The notes under the pieces are model-generated. The model was not told where the DNA came from and did not search any database. It worked only from the letters and a program-made list of their open reading frames with translations. From a virus, in the IMG/VR virus record IMGVR_UViG_3300034374_008594, positions 1 through 31,104 of that record: 31,104 nucleotides of DNA, one strand, 5' to 3'. The position numbers and the translations under genes are program-made. Below are positions 12,644-19,581 of the stretch, one piece after another. The stretch's first letter is position 1. Each line of letters opens with the position of its first letter.

Positions 12644-13046
12644 TGAGCGACGTGAATACGAAGTGTACTACGAAAGTGAGCTATCCCTTGGGATTGCAAT
12701 CGGACCAGAAGTGATACCGCACGGTGCAGAGGTCTTTAGTGTTCGAGAAGTTTTAGATGGCGATGTCAAGCGAGAGCGACTTATTCAAGAGTTGCTCGAT
12801 GCGTCCAAAGATTGCTTAGAACTATTAGAGGACTGGTTTCCGTCGATGGACGACATGCGTTGCTGGACTGAGGTTGACAGCAAGAAGATTGATCGACTGA
12901 AACAAGCACGGGAGGATTTAGCTGGCGATGATGATCGAGAAAAACAGATCCAAGAACTTCTTGATACGATTGACAGCGACTTCGACATGGGAAAGTTTGC
13001 GACTTGGAAGTTGAAAGTTCTTGAAGCACGGGAGGCACTGCGATGA
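12636..13046 (+). CDS. Hypothetical protein with two AREAL-type helical modules
   Basis: The 136-residue product starts after GAGGAG overlapping the previous gene's end. After a strand-rich N-terminus (EYEVYYESELSLGIAIGPEV) it holds two copies of one helical module: one ending IDRLKQAREDLAG, the other beginning REKQIQELLDTIDSDFD and ending LKVLEAREALR. The second module's DNA (13023-13039) is identical over 17 bases to the end of the resolvase gene (12611-12627). Function unknown; the modules may be small helical hairpins for protein contact. Confidence 0.6.
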   Translation: MSNERREYEVYYESELSLGIAIGPEVIPHGAEVFSVREVLDGDVKRERLIQELLDASKDCLELLEDWFPSMDDMRCWTEVDSKKIDRLKQAREDLAGDDDREKQIQELLDTIDSDFDMGKFATWKLKVLEAREALR

Positions 13047-13261
13047 GGCGACCTAAAGCGTCAGAAGGACCGTTGCCAGAAGAAAAGCTCATCGCATGGT
13101 CAAAGCAACCATACGGAGTTGGGTTTCAACGGGTTCGCCAACTTGCTGCGGAGTTGCTGGAAGCGAGACAACGCGAAAAGTTATTAAACGAGTTGGTGGC
13201 TGCGATTGACAAGCACGGTGCTTGTGGAGCGATACAGGAAGCACGGGAGGCATTGGAATGA
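13043..13261 (+). CDS. Small helical protein with AREAL module
   Basis: This 72-residue protein starts in an ATGA overlap with GGGAGG seven bases upstream, the GGGAGG being inside the previous gene's EAREAL codons. It is helical throughout, and its second half (QREKLLNELVAAIDKHGACG, then IQEAREALE) is another copy of the module. Its own final codons again provide GGGAGG for the next gene. Confidence 0.6.
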   Translation: MRRPKASEGPLPEEKLIAWSKQPYGVGFQRVRQLAAELLEARQREKLLNELVAAIDKHGACGAIQEAREALE

Positions 13262-13731
13262 GCCATGAAGTCATCTTGACCAAGTATGAAATGCAAATGG
13301 CTGGAAGCGTTGGACTGAGCCGAGGGATTGAATCAATTTCGGCGGGCAACAAGCAGGCGCACGGATGCTCAGGCGATGGATGGGGCCAAAACATTGAGGG
13401 TGCTTATGGTGAATTAGCGTTTGCAAAGTTCATAAACAGGTATTGGAGCGGAAGCGTCAACACGTTCAAGGATGGCGGTGACGTTGGTGACATACAGGTC
13501 AGGACCAGAAGCAAGCACCACTACGACCTCATCGTTAGAGATGGTGATCGCGACAACGACATTTTTGTCTTGGTCACTGGGTTGGCTCCGTCATACCTAA
13601 TTCGTGGATGGATAAAGGGCATCGAAGCAAAACGCATGGATGACTGCATCAAGGCTTATGGCGGTCGTCCATCAGCTTGGTTTGTCCCTGCGGATCGCTT
13701 GAAGCCGGTCCCAAAACGGGATCGAAAATAG
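13258..13731 (+). CDS. Phage nuclease-like protein (PD-(D/E)XK-type core)
   Basis: The start ATG 13258 is fixed by the ATGA overlap and the GGGAGG site seven bases before it. Its 157 residues contain GAYGELAFAKFINRYWSGSV, GGDVGDIQVRTRSKHHYDLI and DNDIFVLVTGLAPSYLIRGW. The layout E...(D)VGDIQVRT with strand-rich neighbours resembles a nuclease-fold family common in phages. The lysine of the usual D-x-K is replaced by R or T, so activity is doubtful. It may be a repair- or packaging-linked accessory. Confidence 0.6.
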   Translation: MSHEVILTKYEMQMAGSVGLSRGIESISAGNKQAHGCSGDGWGQNIEGAYGELAFAKFINRYWSGSVNTFKDGGDVGDIQVRTRSKHHYDLIVRDGDRDNDIFVLVTGLAPSYLIRGWIKGIEAKRMDDCIKAYGGRPSAWFVPADRLKPVPKRDRK

Positions 13732-13775
13732 AGGGTTTAGAAGGTTTTTTAGAAGGTTTTTTTCGAGGGCATCAA

Positions 13776-14015
13776 ATGATTAGAGCTTGGAGAGTTTATT
13801 GGAGTGATCCATCCGATGGGGCGAGATGCAGTTGGCGTCTTAGTTCGCGTGATGCGAGATCTCGATTGCGAAGAGCAAAGAAAGAGGTTCAGGATTCGCA
13901 TGGCAAAAAGGCATCAATCGAGCCAGCGGGCATTGCTGCCATCGACGTACCGACTCAGCGACAGGAATTGGTTGATTTTCTAAATCAGCACGCACTACAC
14001 CCATCGGAGGATTGA
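13776..14015 (+). CDS. Small basic hypothetical protein
   Basis: ATG 13776 follows GAGGG by six bases; the longer frame upstream runs through the T-rich spacer. The 79-residue product is basic in the middle (WRLSSRDARSRLRRAKKEVQ) and ends with a helix (DVPTQRQELVDFLNQHALHP). No family is recognised. The 44-base gap before it holds two direct copies of TTAGAAGGTTTTTT. Confidence 0.5.
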   Translation: MIRAWRVYWSDPSDGARCSWRLSSRDARSRLRRAKKEVQDSHGKKASIEPAGIAAIDVPTQRQELVDFLNQHALHPSED

Positions 14016-14019
14016 TTGA

Positions 14020-14262
14020 ATGTTTTTGTCAAAGCAAACAAATAGAAACTTTTCATCGTCGGAGAGGCAGCGAATGAGTTCATTGCGGCAGACGTTAGGA
14101 GAGTCAGTACGAGAGGGTCACAAGATCCGAATCAAGTACAGAGTCGGAGGTTCTCTCGATGCCATCGTTGAGTCGCCAAAGAGCTTTGCAGGGGAAGTCA
14201 TTACCTTGCAGTCGGGTGATCAGCTAACTTTGTCGCAAGTCGAGGAGGTGACCCATGTCTGA
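14020..14262 (+). CDS. Small hypothetical protein
   Basis: An 80-residue ORF with GGAGG nine bases before ATG 14020. After a polar basic N-terminus it reads KIRIKYRVGGSLDAIVESPK, FAGEVITLQSGDQLTLSQVE, a small strand-rich fold. No family is recognised. It overlaps the next gene by eight bases. Confidence 0.5.
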   Translation: MFLSKQTNRNFSSSERQRMSSLRQTLGESVREGHKIRIKYRVGGSLDAIVESPKSFAGEVITLQSGDQLTLSQVEEVTHV

Positions 14263-14593
14263 GCATTTTGATTTAGCTGATCGAGTGGCAGTCTTGAGCA
14301 ATGTATTTCTATCTCACGCCGAAGATGCGGAAAGCATCGAAGAGCAACTGAAATGGGTACACCGCAACCAGGGAGCGATGGCAGCTTGGGAAATAGTCAA
14401 GGAAGCGAGGGATGAGCAGCCAAAAGGCGATAGCGAGGGTTGTGAGGTCAGTGGTAAATACATTCCGCCGTCGTGGTTGGACGGTATCAGTCACAAAGTC
14501 CCCGAAGTCTCTGAGTCGGTACGTTCATGCGAGTCGGGGCAGAAGGCGTGTGGTTGTTCGGGTAAGCGATCACCGCCCAAATGCAAAGACTAG
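14255..14593 (+). CDS. Hypothetical protein overlapping a second frame
   Basis: GAGGAGG lies seven bases before ATG 14255. The first 52 residues (MSEHFDLADRVAVLSNVFLS to IVKEARDEQ) look like an ordinary helical protein. From about 14412 the frame turns Ser/Cys/Pro-rich and coincides with a better-looking gene in another frame (14412-14699). Either both frames are used or the C-terminal half is incidental. Confidence 0.45.
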   Translation: MSEHFDLADRVAVLSNVFLSHAEDAESIEEQLKWVHRNQGAMAAWEIVKEARDEQPKGDSEGCEVSGKYIPPSWLDGISHKVPEVSESVRSCESGQKACGCSGKRSPPKCKD

Positions 14594-14699
14594 GTGCGAT
14601 CTCAATTATGATCCATCCAGTTACCAGCAAAGCCGTTTAGCTTCCTACCTCGACGGCAGGAAGCGTCACGCAAGGCGAACACACCCGTTTAGTCGGTAA
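14412..14699 (+). CDS. Small basic protein with SRYV..VRVSDH motif
   Basis: The ATG at 14412 follows GCGAGGG. The 95-residue product has a helix (SSQKAIARVVRSVVNTFRRR), then GWTVSVTKSPKSLSRYVHAS, RRRVVVRVSDHRPN and DLNYDPSSY. The S.SRY......VRVSDH pattern is one I know from small phage hypothetical proteins, so I think this frame is real despite a 182-base overlap with 14255-14593. It converges with the minus-strand gene at 14689 (11-base overlap). Confidence 0.55.
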   Translation: MSSQKAIARVVRSVVNTFRRRGWTVSVTKSPKSLSRYVHASRGRRRVVVRVSDHRPNAKTRCDLNYDPSSYQQSRLASYLDGRKRHARRTHPFSR

Positions 14700-14982
14700 T
14701 GACGATGATTCGACCAGACTTGATCAGAGCTTTCGCCATCTCGTAGCTTGTCTCTTCAACAAACTCTTCGGAGAAACAAGTGAAGTTGGCCGCATGAAGC
14801 ATTTCGTGCAGTGCGGTGCATAGCACGTTGAACTGACTCAGGTCTGTGCGGCAGCGGAGCGTTTTTGTTTCGTCGTTCGCATCACCCCATAAGCCTGCTG
14901 GAATCTGACGTTTGTTTACAAACTCAAGCGTCCATGTTTGCTGATTCAGCTTGATCCCTGAAACCTTTTCTTTGTTTTTCAT
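14689..14982 (-). CDS. HExxH putative metallopeptidase-like protein
   Basis: The minus-strand start at 14982 is set by the ATGA overlap with the phosphoesterase stop. The 97-residue product contains LCTALHEMLHAANFTCFSEE, a HExxH zinc-binding motif in a helix, followed by EEFVEETSYEMAKALI, which could supply the third ligand. The order resembles short phage zincin or SprT-like domains. It could be a small metallopeptidase, perhaps DNA-bound; substrate unknown. A longer reading upstream overlaps the phosphoesterase and is not used. Confidence 0.65.
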   Translation of the reverse strand: MKNKEKVSGIKLNQQTWTLEFVNKRQIPAGLWGDANDETKTLRCRTDLSQFNVLCTALHEMLHAANFTCFSEEFVEETSYEMAKALIKSGRIIVITD

Positions 14983-15647
14983 AGCGGCATCGGCTCCAGT
15001 ATTGGTGACGTTCCGGCAAGGATTATCGCCGCCGAGATGATTGGCTTGGCTGAATACTTCTTTCCATACTCTTGCGCGTGATGTTTCCAATCGACGCCGC
15101 ATCCGGTCTGGCAACCAAAGATCCGAGTTTTTAGGTTTGCCGAGAAAATGATCTCAGATTTTGCGTGATGGTGACCTTGCACGCATGAGGCGAACTCTGC
15201 CTTGGCGTTGAGGATGGCAGATCCCTTGCCTCGATCCCCATGTTGGTAGATCACTTTGTCGATTACGAGTTGGCTAAACCTGGGCCAGACCCGCCATTTC
15301 TTTGGCAATTGCCATACAGCAGAAAAGTCCCGCATCATTGATTCAGGTATCCCAACTTCATTGCACCAGCGGTATGGCAAGACATCGTGATTTCCGAGCA
15401 TAAGGTCTGCTTTCGGAAAGGCATCGGTAATCTGCTTTACTTGCACCAGGGCTTTTTCGTATTCGGCAACTGGGTCTTTTTGATGAGGCTTTTTGAGGTG
15501 GAAGCTTAGCGCACAGTTATCGACTAAGTCACCGATGTGGACTACGCGATTGCATTCCCAAAACTCATAGCACCTCAATAAAAAATCGACATAACCATCG
15601 AGGAGACACGGCGCGTGCGTGTCTCCAATTACGAGTACATTCGCCAT
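14979..15647 (-). CDS. Calcineurin-like metallophosphoesterase
   Basis: The 222-residue protein carries the complete dimetal signature in order: IGDTHAPC (residues 7-14), VVHIGDLVDN, LMLGNHDVL, YQHGDRG and VQGHHHAKS. This matches the metallophosphoesterase (MPP) superfamily, which hydrolyses phosphodiesters or phosphomonoesters; phage members have been reported to act on nucleic acids or nucleotides. GGAG lies six bases before ATG 15647. It forms a minus-strand operon with the HEMLH gene and probably the HTH gene upstream. Confidence 0.88.
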   Translation of the reverse strand: MANVLVIGDTHAPCLLDGYVDFLLRCYEFWECNRVVHIGDLVDNCALSFHLKKPHQKDPVAEYEKALVQVKQITDAFPKADLMLGNHDVLPYRWCNEVGIPESMMRDFSAVWQLPKKWRVWPRFSQLVIDKVIYQHGDRGKGSAILNAKAEFASCVQGHHHAKSEIIFSANLKTRIFGCQTGCGVDWKHHAQEYGKKYSAKPIISAAIILAGTSPILEPMPL

Positions 15648-15658
15648 CCGTGACTCCG

Positions 15659-15895
15659 TTAAGTTGAGTCCTGTTGATTAAGAAAGTCCATCGTCCATTG
15701 GACTGACGACATTCTTCTGTTTCCGACTTTTCGAGTCTTGAGTTTGATTCGACCTTTGGGCGTAGAGACTCCGAGCAGATACCAGTTTCGCACCGTACTT
15801 CGTGGTACATCTAAGATCCCTTTTTTCTTAAGCTCATGCCGCAAATCTGTCAGAGGCATAAGTGCTTTGTTTTCAATTGCTGATTCACTTTTCAT
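15659..15895 (-). CDS. HTH DNA-binding protein, DUF1580-like
   Basis: The 78-residue product reads MPLTDLRHELKKKGILDVPR, STVRNWYLLGVSTPKGRIKL, TRKVGNRRMSSVQWTMDFL, an HTH followed by a wing of the type found in DUF1580 or excisionase-like planctomycete proteins. It is encoded 11 bases upstream of the phosphoesterase on the minus strand. The likely role is a regulator of the adjacent divergent promoter region. No strong ribosome site is seen. Confidence 0.6.
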   Translation of the reverse strand: MKSESAIENKALMPLTDLRHELKKKGILDVPRSTVRNWYLLGVSTPKGRIKLKTRKVGNRRMSSVQWTMDFLNQQDST

Positions 15896-15984
15896 AAGAA
15901 AAGCATTCCCCGAGGTTGTGTATTCCCGTCCAGTTCTGGCCGTTTTCTGCTGTGTTAGTTGAACGCAAGTTTTTGATTTGCAAG

Positions 15985-16015
15985 ATCCAGTGAAATCCCC
16001 AATAACTCACTGGAT
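15985..16015 (+). promoter_or_regulatory. Inverted repeat before the scaffold gene
   Basis: ATCCAGTGA (15985-15993) and TCACTGGAT (16007-16015) are perfect 9-base complements around a 13-base spacer and end six bases before the scaffold ATG. They could be an operator in DNA, perhaps for the HTH protein across the 126-base divergent gap. They could also be an RNA hairpin hiding the ribosome site. There is no T run, so it is not a terminator. Confidence 0.5.
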
Positions 16016-16021
16016 TACGAA

Positions 16022-17110
16022 ATGAGCGACGAAGAACTAAATGAAGTCGAGCAGGAAGCTCTCGCAGAGGCGGAAGCGGAGCTAGATGTTCAGGAAGATT
16101 CTTCGGAGCCTGAAAGTATCTTGCCTTCGGAATCGGAAGCCCCGTCCGGTTCCGAAGACGGCGAAGGCGGCATGGATGCCGCTGACGCCAAGCCTGCATG
16201 GCAGTCTCAGTTAGAGGACGCTGGATTTCAGACGTTTGACGATGTCGATAATGCAGTTCGGGCATTGGTTGATTCCAACCGGCAGCGTGACGAGCAAATC
16301 AAAACATACGCTGACCAACTTAAATGGTATCAAAATCAACTATCAAATCACGAACCAGCAAAGCCGCAGCCCGCGCCTGAGCCAAAGGAAGAGCTAGATC
16401 CGCTATCGGAATTGGTAACCGACTGGCAAGATCCAAGTTGGGCGAATCAGTACATCGAGGTTGACGAAGAAGGCAACCGAGTTGTTGCAGATCACGTTGA
16501 CGACGCAACACGCGAAAAAATCATGGGGATTGATCGCAAGTTACGTCAGTGGCAAGACGTTTTGCAAGACCCACGGCAGTTTGCTGCTGCTGTGGATAAG
16601 CGTGTAGAGCGAATGATTCGAGAGAATTTCGAGTCGAGTTACACGCAAAAGCAAACAGAGGCTATGGAGCGTTCCGAGGTAGACAACTTTGTCAACCAAA
16701 ACGCTAATTGGCTTTATCAACGAGATCCTGCAACTGGTCAATTTCTCACTGACCCAGTGTCTGGCGATTTCATCTACAGCGAGCAGGGAAATCAGTTCCT
16801 TGGACACATGGATCAGTTTGCGAGGGATGGAATCCAGTCGGTCCCAAGCCAGATTCGCTACGCCTCAATGGTAATGGGCGTAGGAAACCAGCAGTCATCT
16901 GCTGCCTCGCAACCAGCAACTCCACAGCCGACTGTTCAGCAAACAGCGGATCAGCAGCGGAGTGCAATGCGAGGAAGGAAAAACACAAGCCGCACTCCGC
17001 AGAAATCATTCAACGGAGTTACGGCAGAGAGTGGCGCAGATCCAGCAGGGAAAGCGCAAATGTCGTTTGGAGAAGAAACTCTTGCCGCATTGATGACAGG
17101 GCAAGAGTAA
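16022..17110 (+). CDS. Capsid scaffolding protein
   Basis: The 362-residue protein has a very acidic N-terminus (MSDEELNEVEQEALAEAEAE), a coiled-coil segment (VRALVDSNRQRDEQIKTYAD, YQNQLSNH), a Pro-rich linker, a central helical domain, and a Gln/Ser/Thr-rich tail with a basic patch (RSAMRGRKNTSRTPQKSF). It directly precedes the major capsid gene. This is the standard composition and position of tailed-phage scaffolds, which guide procapsid assembly and then leave. No strong SD is seen; the perfect hairpin at 15985-16015 lies just upstream. Confidence 0.75.
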   Translation: MSDEELNEVEQEALAEAEAELDVQEDSSEPESILPSESEAPSGSEDGEGGMDAADAKPAWQSQLEDAGFQTFDDVDNAVRALVDSNRQRDEQIKTYADQLKWYQNQLSNHEPAKPQPAPEPKEELDPLSELVTDWQDPSWANQYIEVDEEGNRVVADHVDDATREKIMGIDRKLRQWQDVLQDPRQFAAAVDKRVERMIRENFESSYTQKQTEAMERSEVDNFVNQNANWLYQRDPATGQFLTDPVSGDFIYSEQGNQFLGHMDQFARDGIQSVPSQIRYASMVMGVGNQQSSAASQPATPQPTVQQTADQQRSAMRGRKNTSRTPQKSFNGVTAESGADPAGKAQMSFGEETLAALMTGQE

Positions 17111-17140
17111 TCACACCGAGGTTTGCAAGGGAGGCAAACA

Positions 17141-18280
17141 ATGGCTCAGAATCAAAGTTTCGACAGGTATGGTTGGCAACGTAGCCTCCATAGCACGCTG
17201 CCCAAGCTGTTGCGTGAAATCGAGGATGCCTCGAAGCGCAACTACGCCATGATGGCGCTTCTTGAATCCGCTGGCCGAATTAGCCTTGGTCATGGCGGTG
17301 AAGGCTTGAAGTGGAATGTGATGTACCGCAATCACGCAGTTTCATCGGCCACCGGGCTTGGCAGCAGGAACTTCGTTGCCACGAACCAATTCAAGCAAGC
17401 TGCCTTGGACTACAGAGGCTACGAGTGTACTGATTCGATCAAGCGTCGTGAGGCTGAGAAAAATCGTGGCGAGGCTGCGATCATCAAGATTCTTGATGGC
17501 TTTAGCGAGCGACTCAAGCAGTCGATGATGCAAGCGCTTGGTCCTCAGTTTTACGTCGATGGAAATGACGCAGCAGCGTCTGAGTCATGGCATGGATTGA
17601 AAACGCTCGCCAAGACGAATGGTGAAACCATCACCACCAGTGGTAAGCGAACGAAAGACCAAGCCGATAAGGTTGCTGATTCAACAGCGGTTTATGCCGA
17701 CTTGAATTGCGCTCTTGGATCGTATGGCGGATCGCAAGAAGCGAACGTCGCATGGCCCGAAGGTGTTCAGAATGGGCAAGGTGCTTACGATTTCTGGACT
17801 CCATTGGTTGTGGTTCGCGATTCGACGAGCTTTAGCGGCTCGACGACTGGTGAAAAGCTTGAGAAAGCGATTCGTTACGGTCTGACTCATGGTCAGCGTA
17901 ATAGCTCGATTGATTCTCAGATCACCAACGTCTTCATGGATCGTCAACTCTTTGTTGACCTGAAAGACTTCAACGATGGTCGTCAAACCATTGAAGTTAA
18001 GAGCGCACCAGGGTCGCTTGTCGATCTCGGATTTCGCAATGTGGTGCGTCTGGACGGAGTTGAACTCTCGGCGGAGCACGCTTGCACCAGCGGATTTGCT
18101 TACGGTGTGAACATCAATGCAATCGAATTGATGGGCATGACTGACAATCTGCTTGAGTTGGACGGTCCCGAGTATGACATCAATACTCAGTCGCTCAATG
18201 TTGCTATCAGCACGTTGTCGAACTTGCGTTTCCAGTCGCCTCGTAACTTCTGCATCTGGAAACCATTCAGCGCAGTTTAA
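17141..18280 (+). CDS. Major capsid protein
   Basis: ATG 17141 follows GGGAGG by six bases. The 379-residue protein has an N-terminal helical arm (LHSTLPKLLREIEDASKRNY), GLKWNVMYRNHAV, a long middle, DSQITNVFMDRQLFVDLKDF, and a C-terminus with RNVVRLDGVELSAEHACTSG and SNLRFQSPRNFCIWKPFSAV. The length, glycine/asparagine content, position after the scaffold and the closing LR...PR motif fit tailed-phage capsid proteins, probably HK97-fold. The fold cannot be proved by eye. Confidence 0.8.
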   Translation: MAQNQSFDRYGWQRSLHSTLPKLLREIEDASKRNYAMMALLESAGRISLGHGGEGLKWNVMYRNHAVSSATGLGSRNFVATNQFKQAALDYRGYECTDSIKRREAEKNRGEAAIIKILDGFSERLKQSMMQALGPQFYVDGNDAAASESWHGLKTLAKTNGETITTSGKRTKDQADKVADSTAVYADLNCALGSYGGSQEANVAWPEGVQNGQGAYDFWTPLVVVRDSTSFSGSTTGEKLEKAIRYGLTHGQRNSSIDSQITNVFMDRQLFVDLKDFNDGRQTIEVKSAPGSLVDLGFRNVVRLDGVELSAEHACTSGFAYGVNINAIELMGMTDNLLELDGPEYDINTQSLNVAISTLSNLRFQSPRNFCIWKPFSAV

Positions 18281-18315
18281 GTGTCACCCCACACAATCAA
18301 TAAAGGATTTTACAA

Positions 18316-18894
18316 ATGCTAGATTCAGTAGCAGATTTCGGTGGCTTGGGTGATACCATCCAAGGCAAGAACGATGCTGGCGATTTAATCAACGTCCAAT
18401 TGCAGGGCTGTGAGTACACCTTCCCTGTGACCGAGGAAGTTGCCGCCGCATTCAACATGACAAAGCGAACGGTTGGTCGTCGGATCACTGCTCGTATCCT
18501 GAGAAACGAAACTGGCGCAACGCTTTACCCCGGTGAAGTTGTTGAAGTCGATTTGGCATCCGGCTTTGCTGGCCTTGGCAAGACGATCAGTCTGTCAGGC
18601 GCTGGCGACCGCTGCTGCTTGGTTGTTGATCCCGCCATCAATGCCACCACTGGTGTTGCAGATGACGACTTGTTTTATGCAATCGTCAGTGGTCCGGCTC
18701 AAGTCAAGCAGCCTGCGTCGTCCGCTCCAACCCTGGTGGTTGGTGATGTGATCAAGGCTGGTGCATCCGGTCGTCTTGCAAAAGGCGCGGTTGGAACCGA
18801 TGACGGTTTGATTCTCGGCACAGTGCTTGAAGCCGATGCGACTGGTGTTGAAGACGCACTGATCGACGTTGAACTCGCCCCTGTTTGGGTTTAG
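18316..18894 (+). CDS. Capsid accessory/decoration-like protein
   Basis: A 192-residue protein downstream of the capsid gene, Gly/Ala/Val-rich with repeated beta-strand patterns (ARILRNETGATLYPGEVVEV, GLGKTISLSGAGDRCCLVVD, PTLVVGDVIKAGASGRLAKG, DGLILGTVLEADA). Head decoration or DUF2190-like proteins look like this and are encoded here in many tailed phages. A terminator follows about 35 bases after the stop. Confidence 0.6.
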   Translation: MLDSVADFGGLGDTIQGKNDAGDLINVQLQGCEYTFPVTEEVAAAFNMTKRTVGRRITARILRNETGATLYPGEVVEVDLASGFAGLGKTISLSGAGDRCCLVVDPAINATTGVADDDLFYAIVSGPAQVKQPASSAPTLVVGDVIKAGASGRLAKGAVGTDDGLILGTVLEADATGVEDALIDVELAPVWV

Positions 18895-18929
18895 TTCACG
18901 CTGATCGACGGTTCATGATTGTTGTTCTG

Positions 18930-18966
18930 AGCGGACGAGCCGCATTGTTGGTTCGTCCGCTTTTTT
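18930..18966 (+). terminator. Rho-independent terminator after the capsid genes
   Basis: A 12-bp stem (18930-18941 with 18950-18961, one G-U pair) with loop GCATTGTT is followed by six T (18961-18966). It separates the abundant capsid transcript from the terminase operon, a common late-gene dosage arrangement. Confidence 0.8.
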
Positions 18967-18978
18967 CATGGATTCAAA

Positions 18979-19581
18979 ATGGCATACAGAGAAGACATTC
19001 CAGACCCTATCGAGGCTGTTAAAAGCAGCGGTGCAAAGTGGTGTACTCACTGTGGTGCGAGAAAAGAGCTTGATGACTTTCATCGCGACTCGTCCAAGGA
19101 AGACGGTCATCGGGACGTTTGCAAAGCATGTCGATCAAATCTGGATCAAGAGAAAAAGCAGAAGGGTCTGGATGCAGAATTGCAGAAGGTCGAGCAGGAA
19201 GGTCTTGAGGCGTTAGGGAACCTCTCTTCTGGCGGTAGCTTTGATCCACACATCAATGAGGTTTTTGAATCGCTGATGAAGCCGTTTGGTGGAGTCAATG
19301 GTTGGGCAAAGCATCTGTTTGCGACCTACTTGGCCTGTGATCCTGGCTCTCAAAAGCGTGTCAAGATTCATGACATGATGATGCAGTTAGCCGGGAAAGT
19401 AACCAAGCTTGGATTGACTGAGCGTCAGTTAGACATGATGGAAGAGCGTGATCTGCTGCAAGTCATGAAACAGTATCTGGTTGAATACCAAGAGGGAAAT
19501 GACCTTCCTTCCACGGCGATCCCTACGATCACTGGTGATGTTGTTGATGCGTCAGGAGGCGATAGTGAATCCGTCAACTGA
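18979..19581 (+). CDS. Small terminase subunit-like protein with zinc knuckle
   Basis: The 200-residue product has an N-terminal zinc motif (WCTHCGARKELDDFHRD, then CKACRSN), a helical linker, and a helical C-terminal domain (HDMMMQLAGKVTKLGLTERQ). It directly precedes and overlaps the large terminase. Small terminases recognise packaging DNA; a CxxC...CxxC finger in this place could serve that. The start at ATG 18979 has no SD sequence. Family assignment rests mainly on position. Confidence 0.6.
   Translation: MAYREDIPDPIEAVKSSGAKWCTHCGARKELDDFHRDSSKEDGHRDVCKACRSNLDQEKKQKGLDAELQKVEQEGLEALGNLSSGGSFDPHINEVFESLMKPFGGVNGWAKHLFATYLACDPGSQKRVKIHDMMMQLAGKVTKLGLTERQLDMMEERDLLQVMKQYLVEYQEGNDLPSTAIPTITGDVVDASGGDSESVN

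Noticed and set aside
19481-19564. Longer N-terminus for the large terminase
   Set aside because: GTG 19565 has AGGAGG five bases upstream, and the extension overlaps the small-subunit gene with no domain content.
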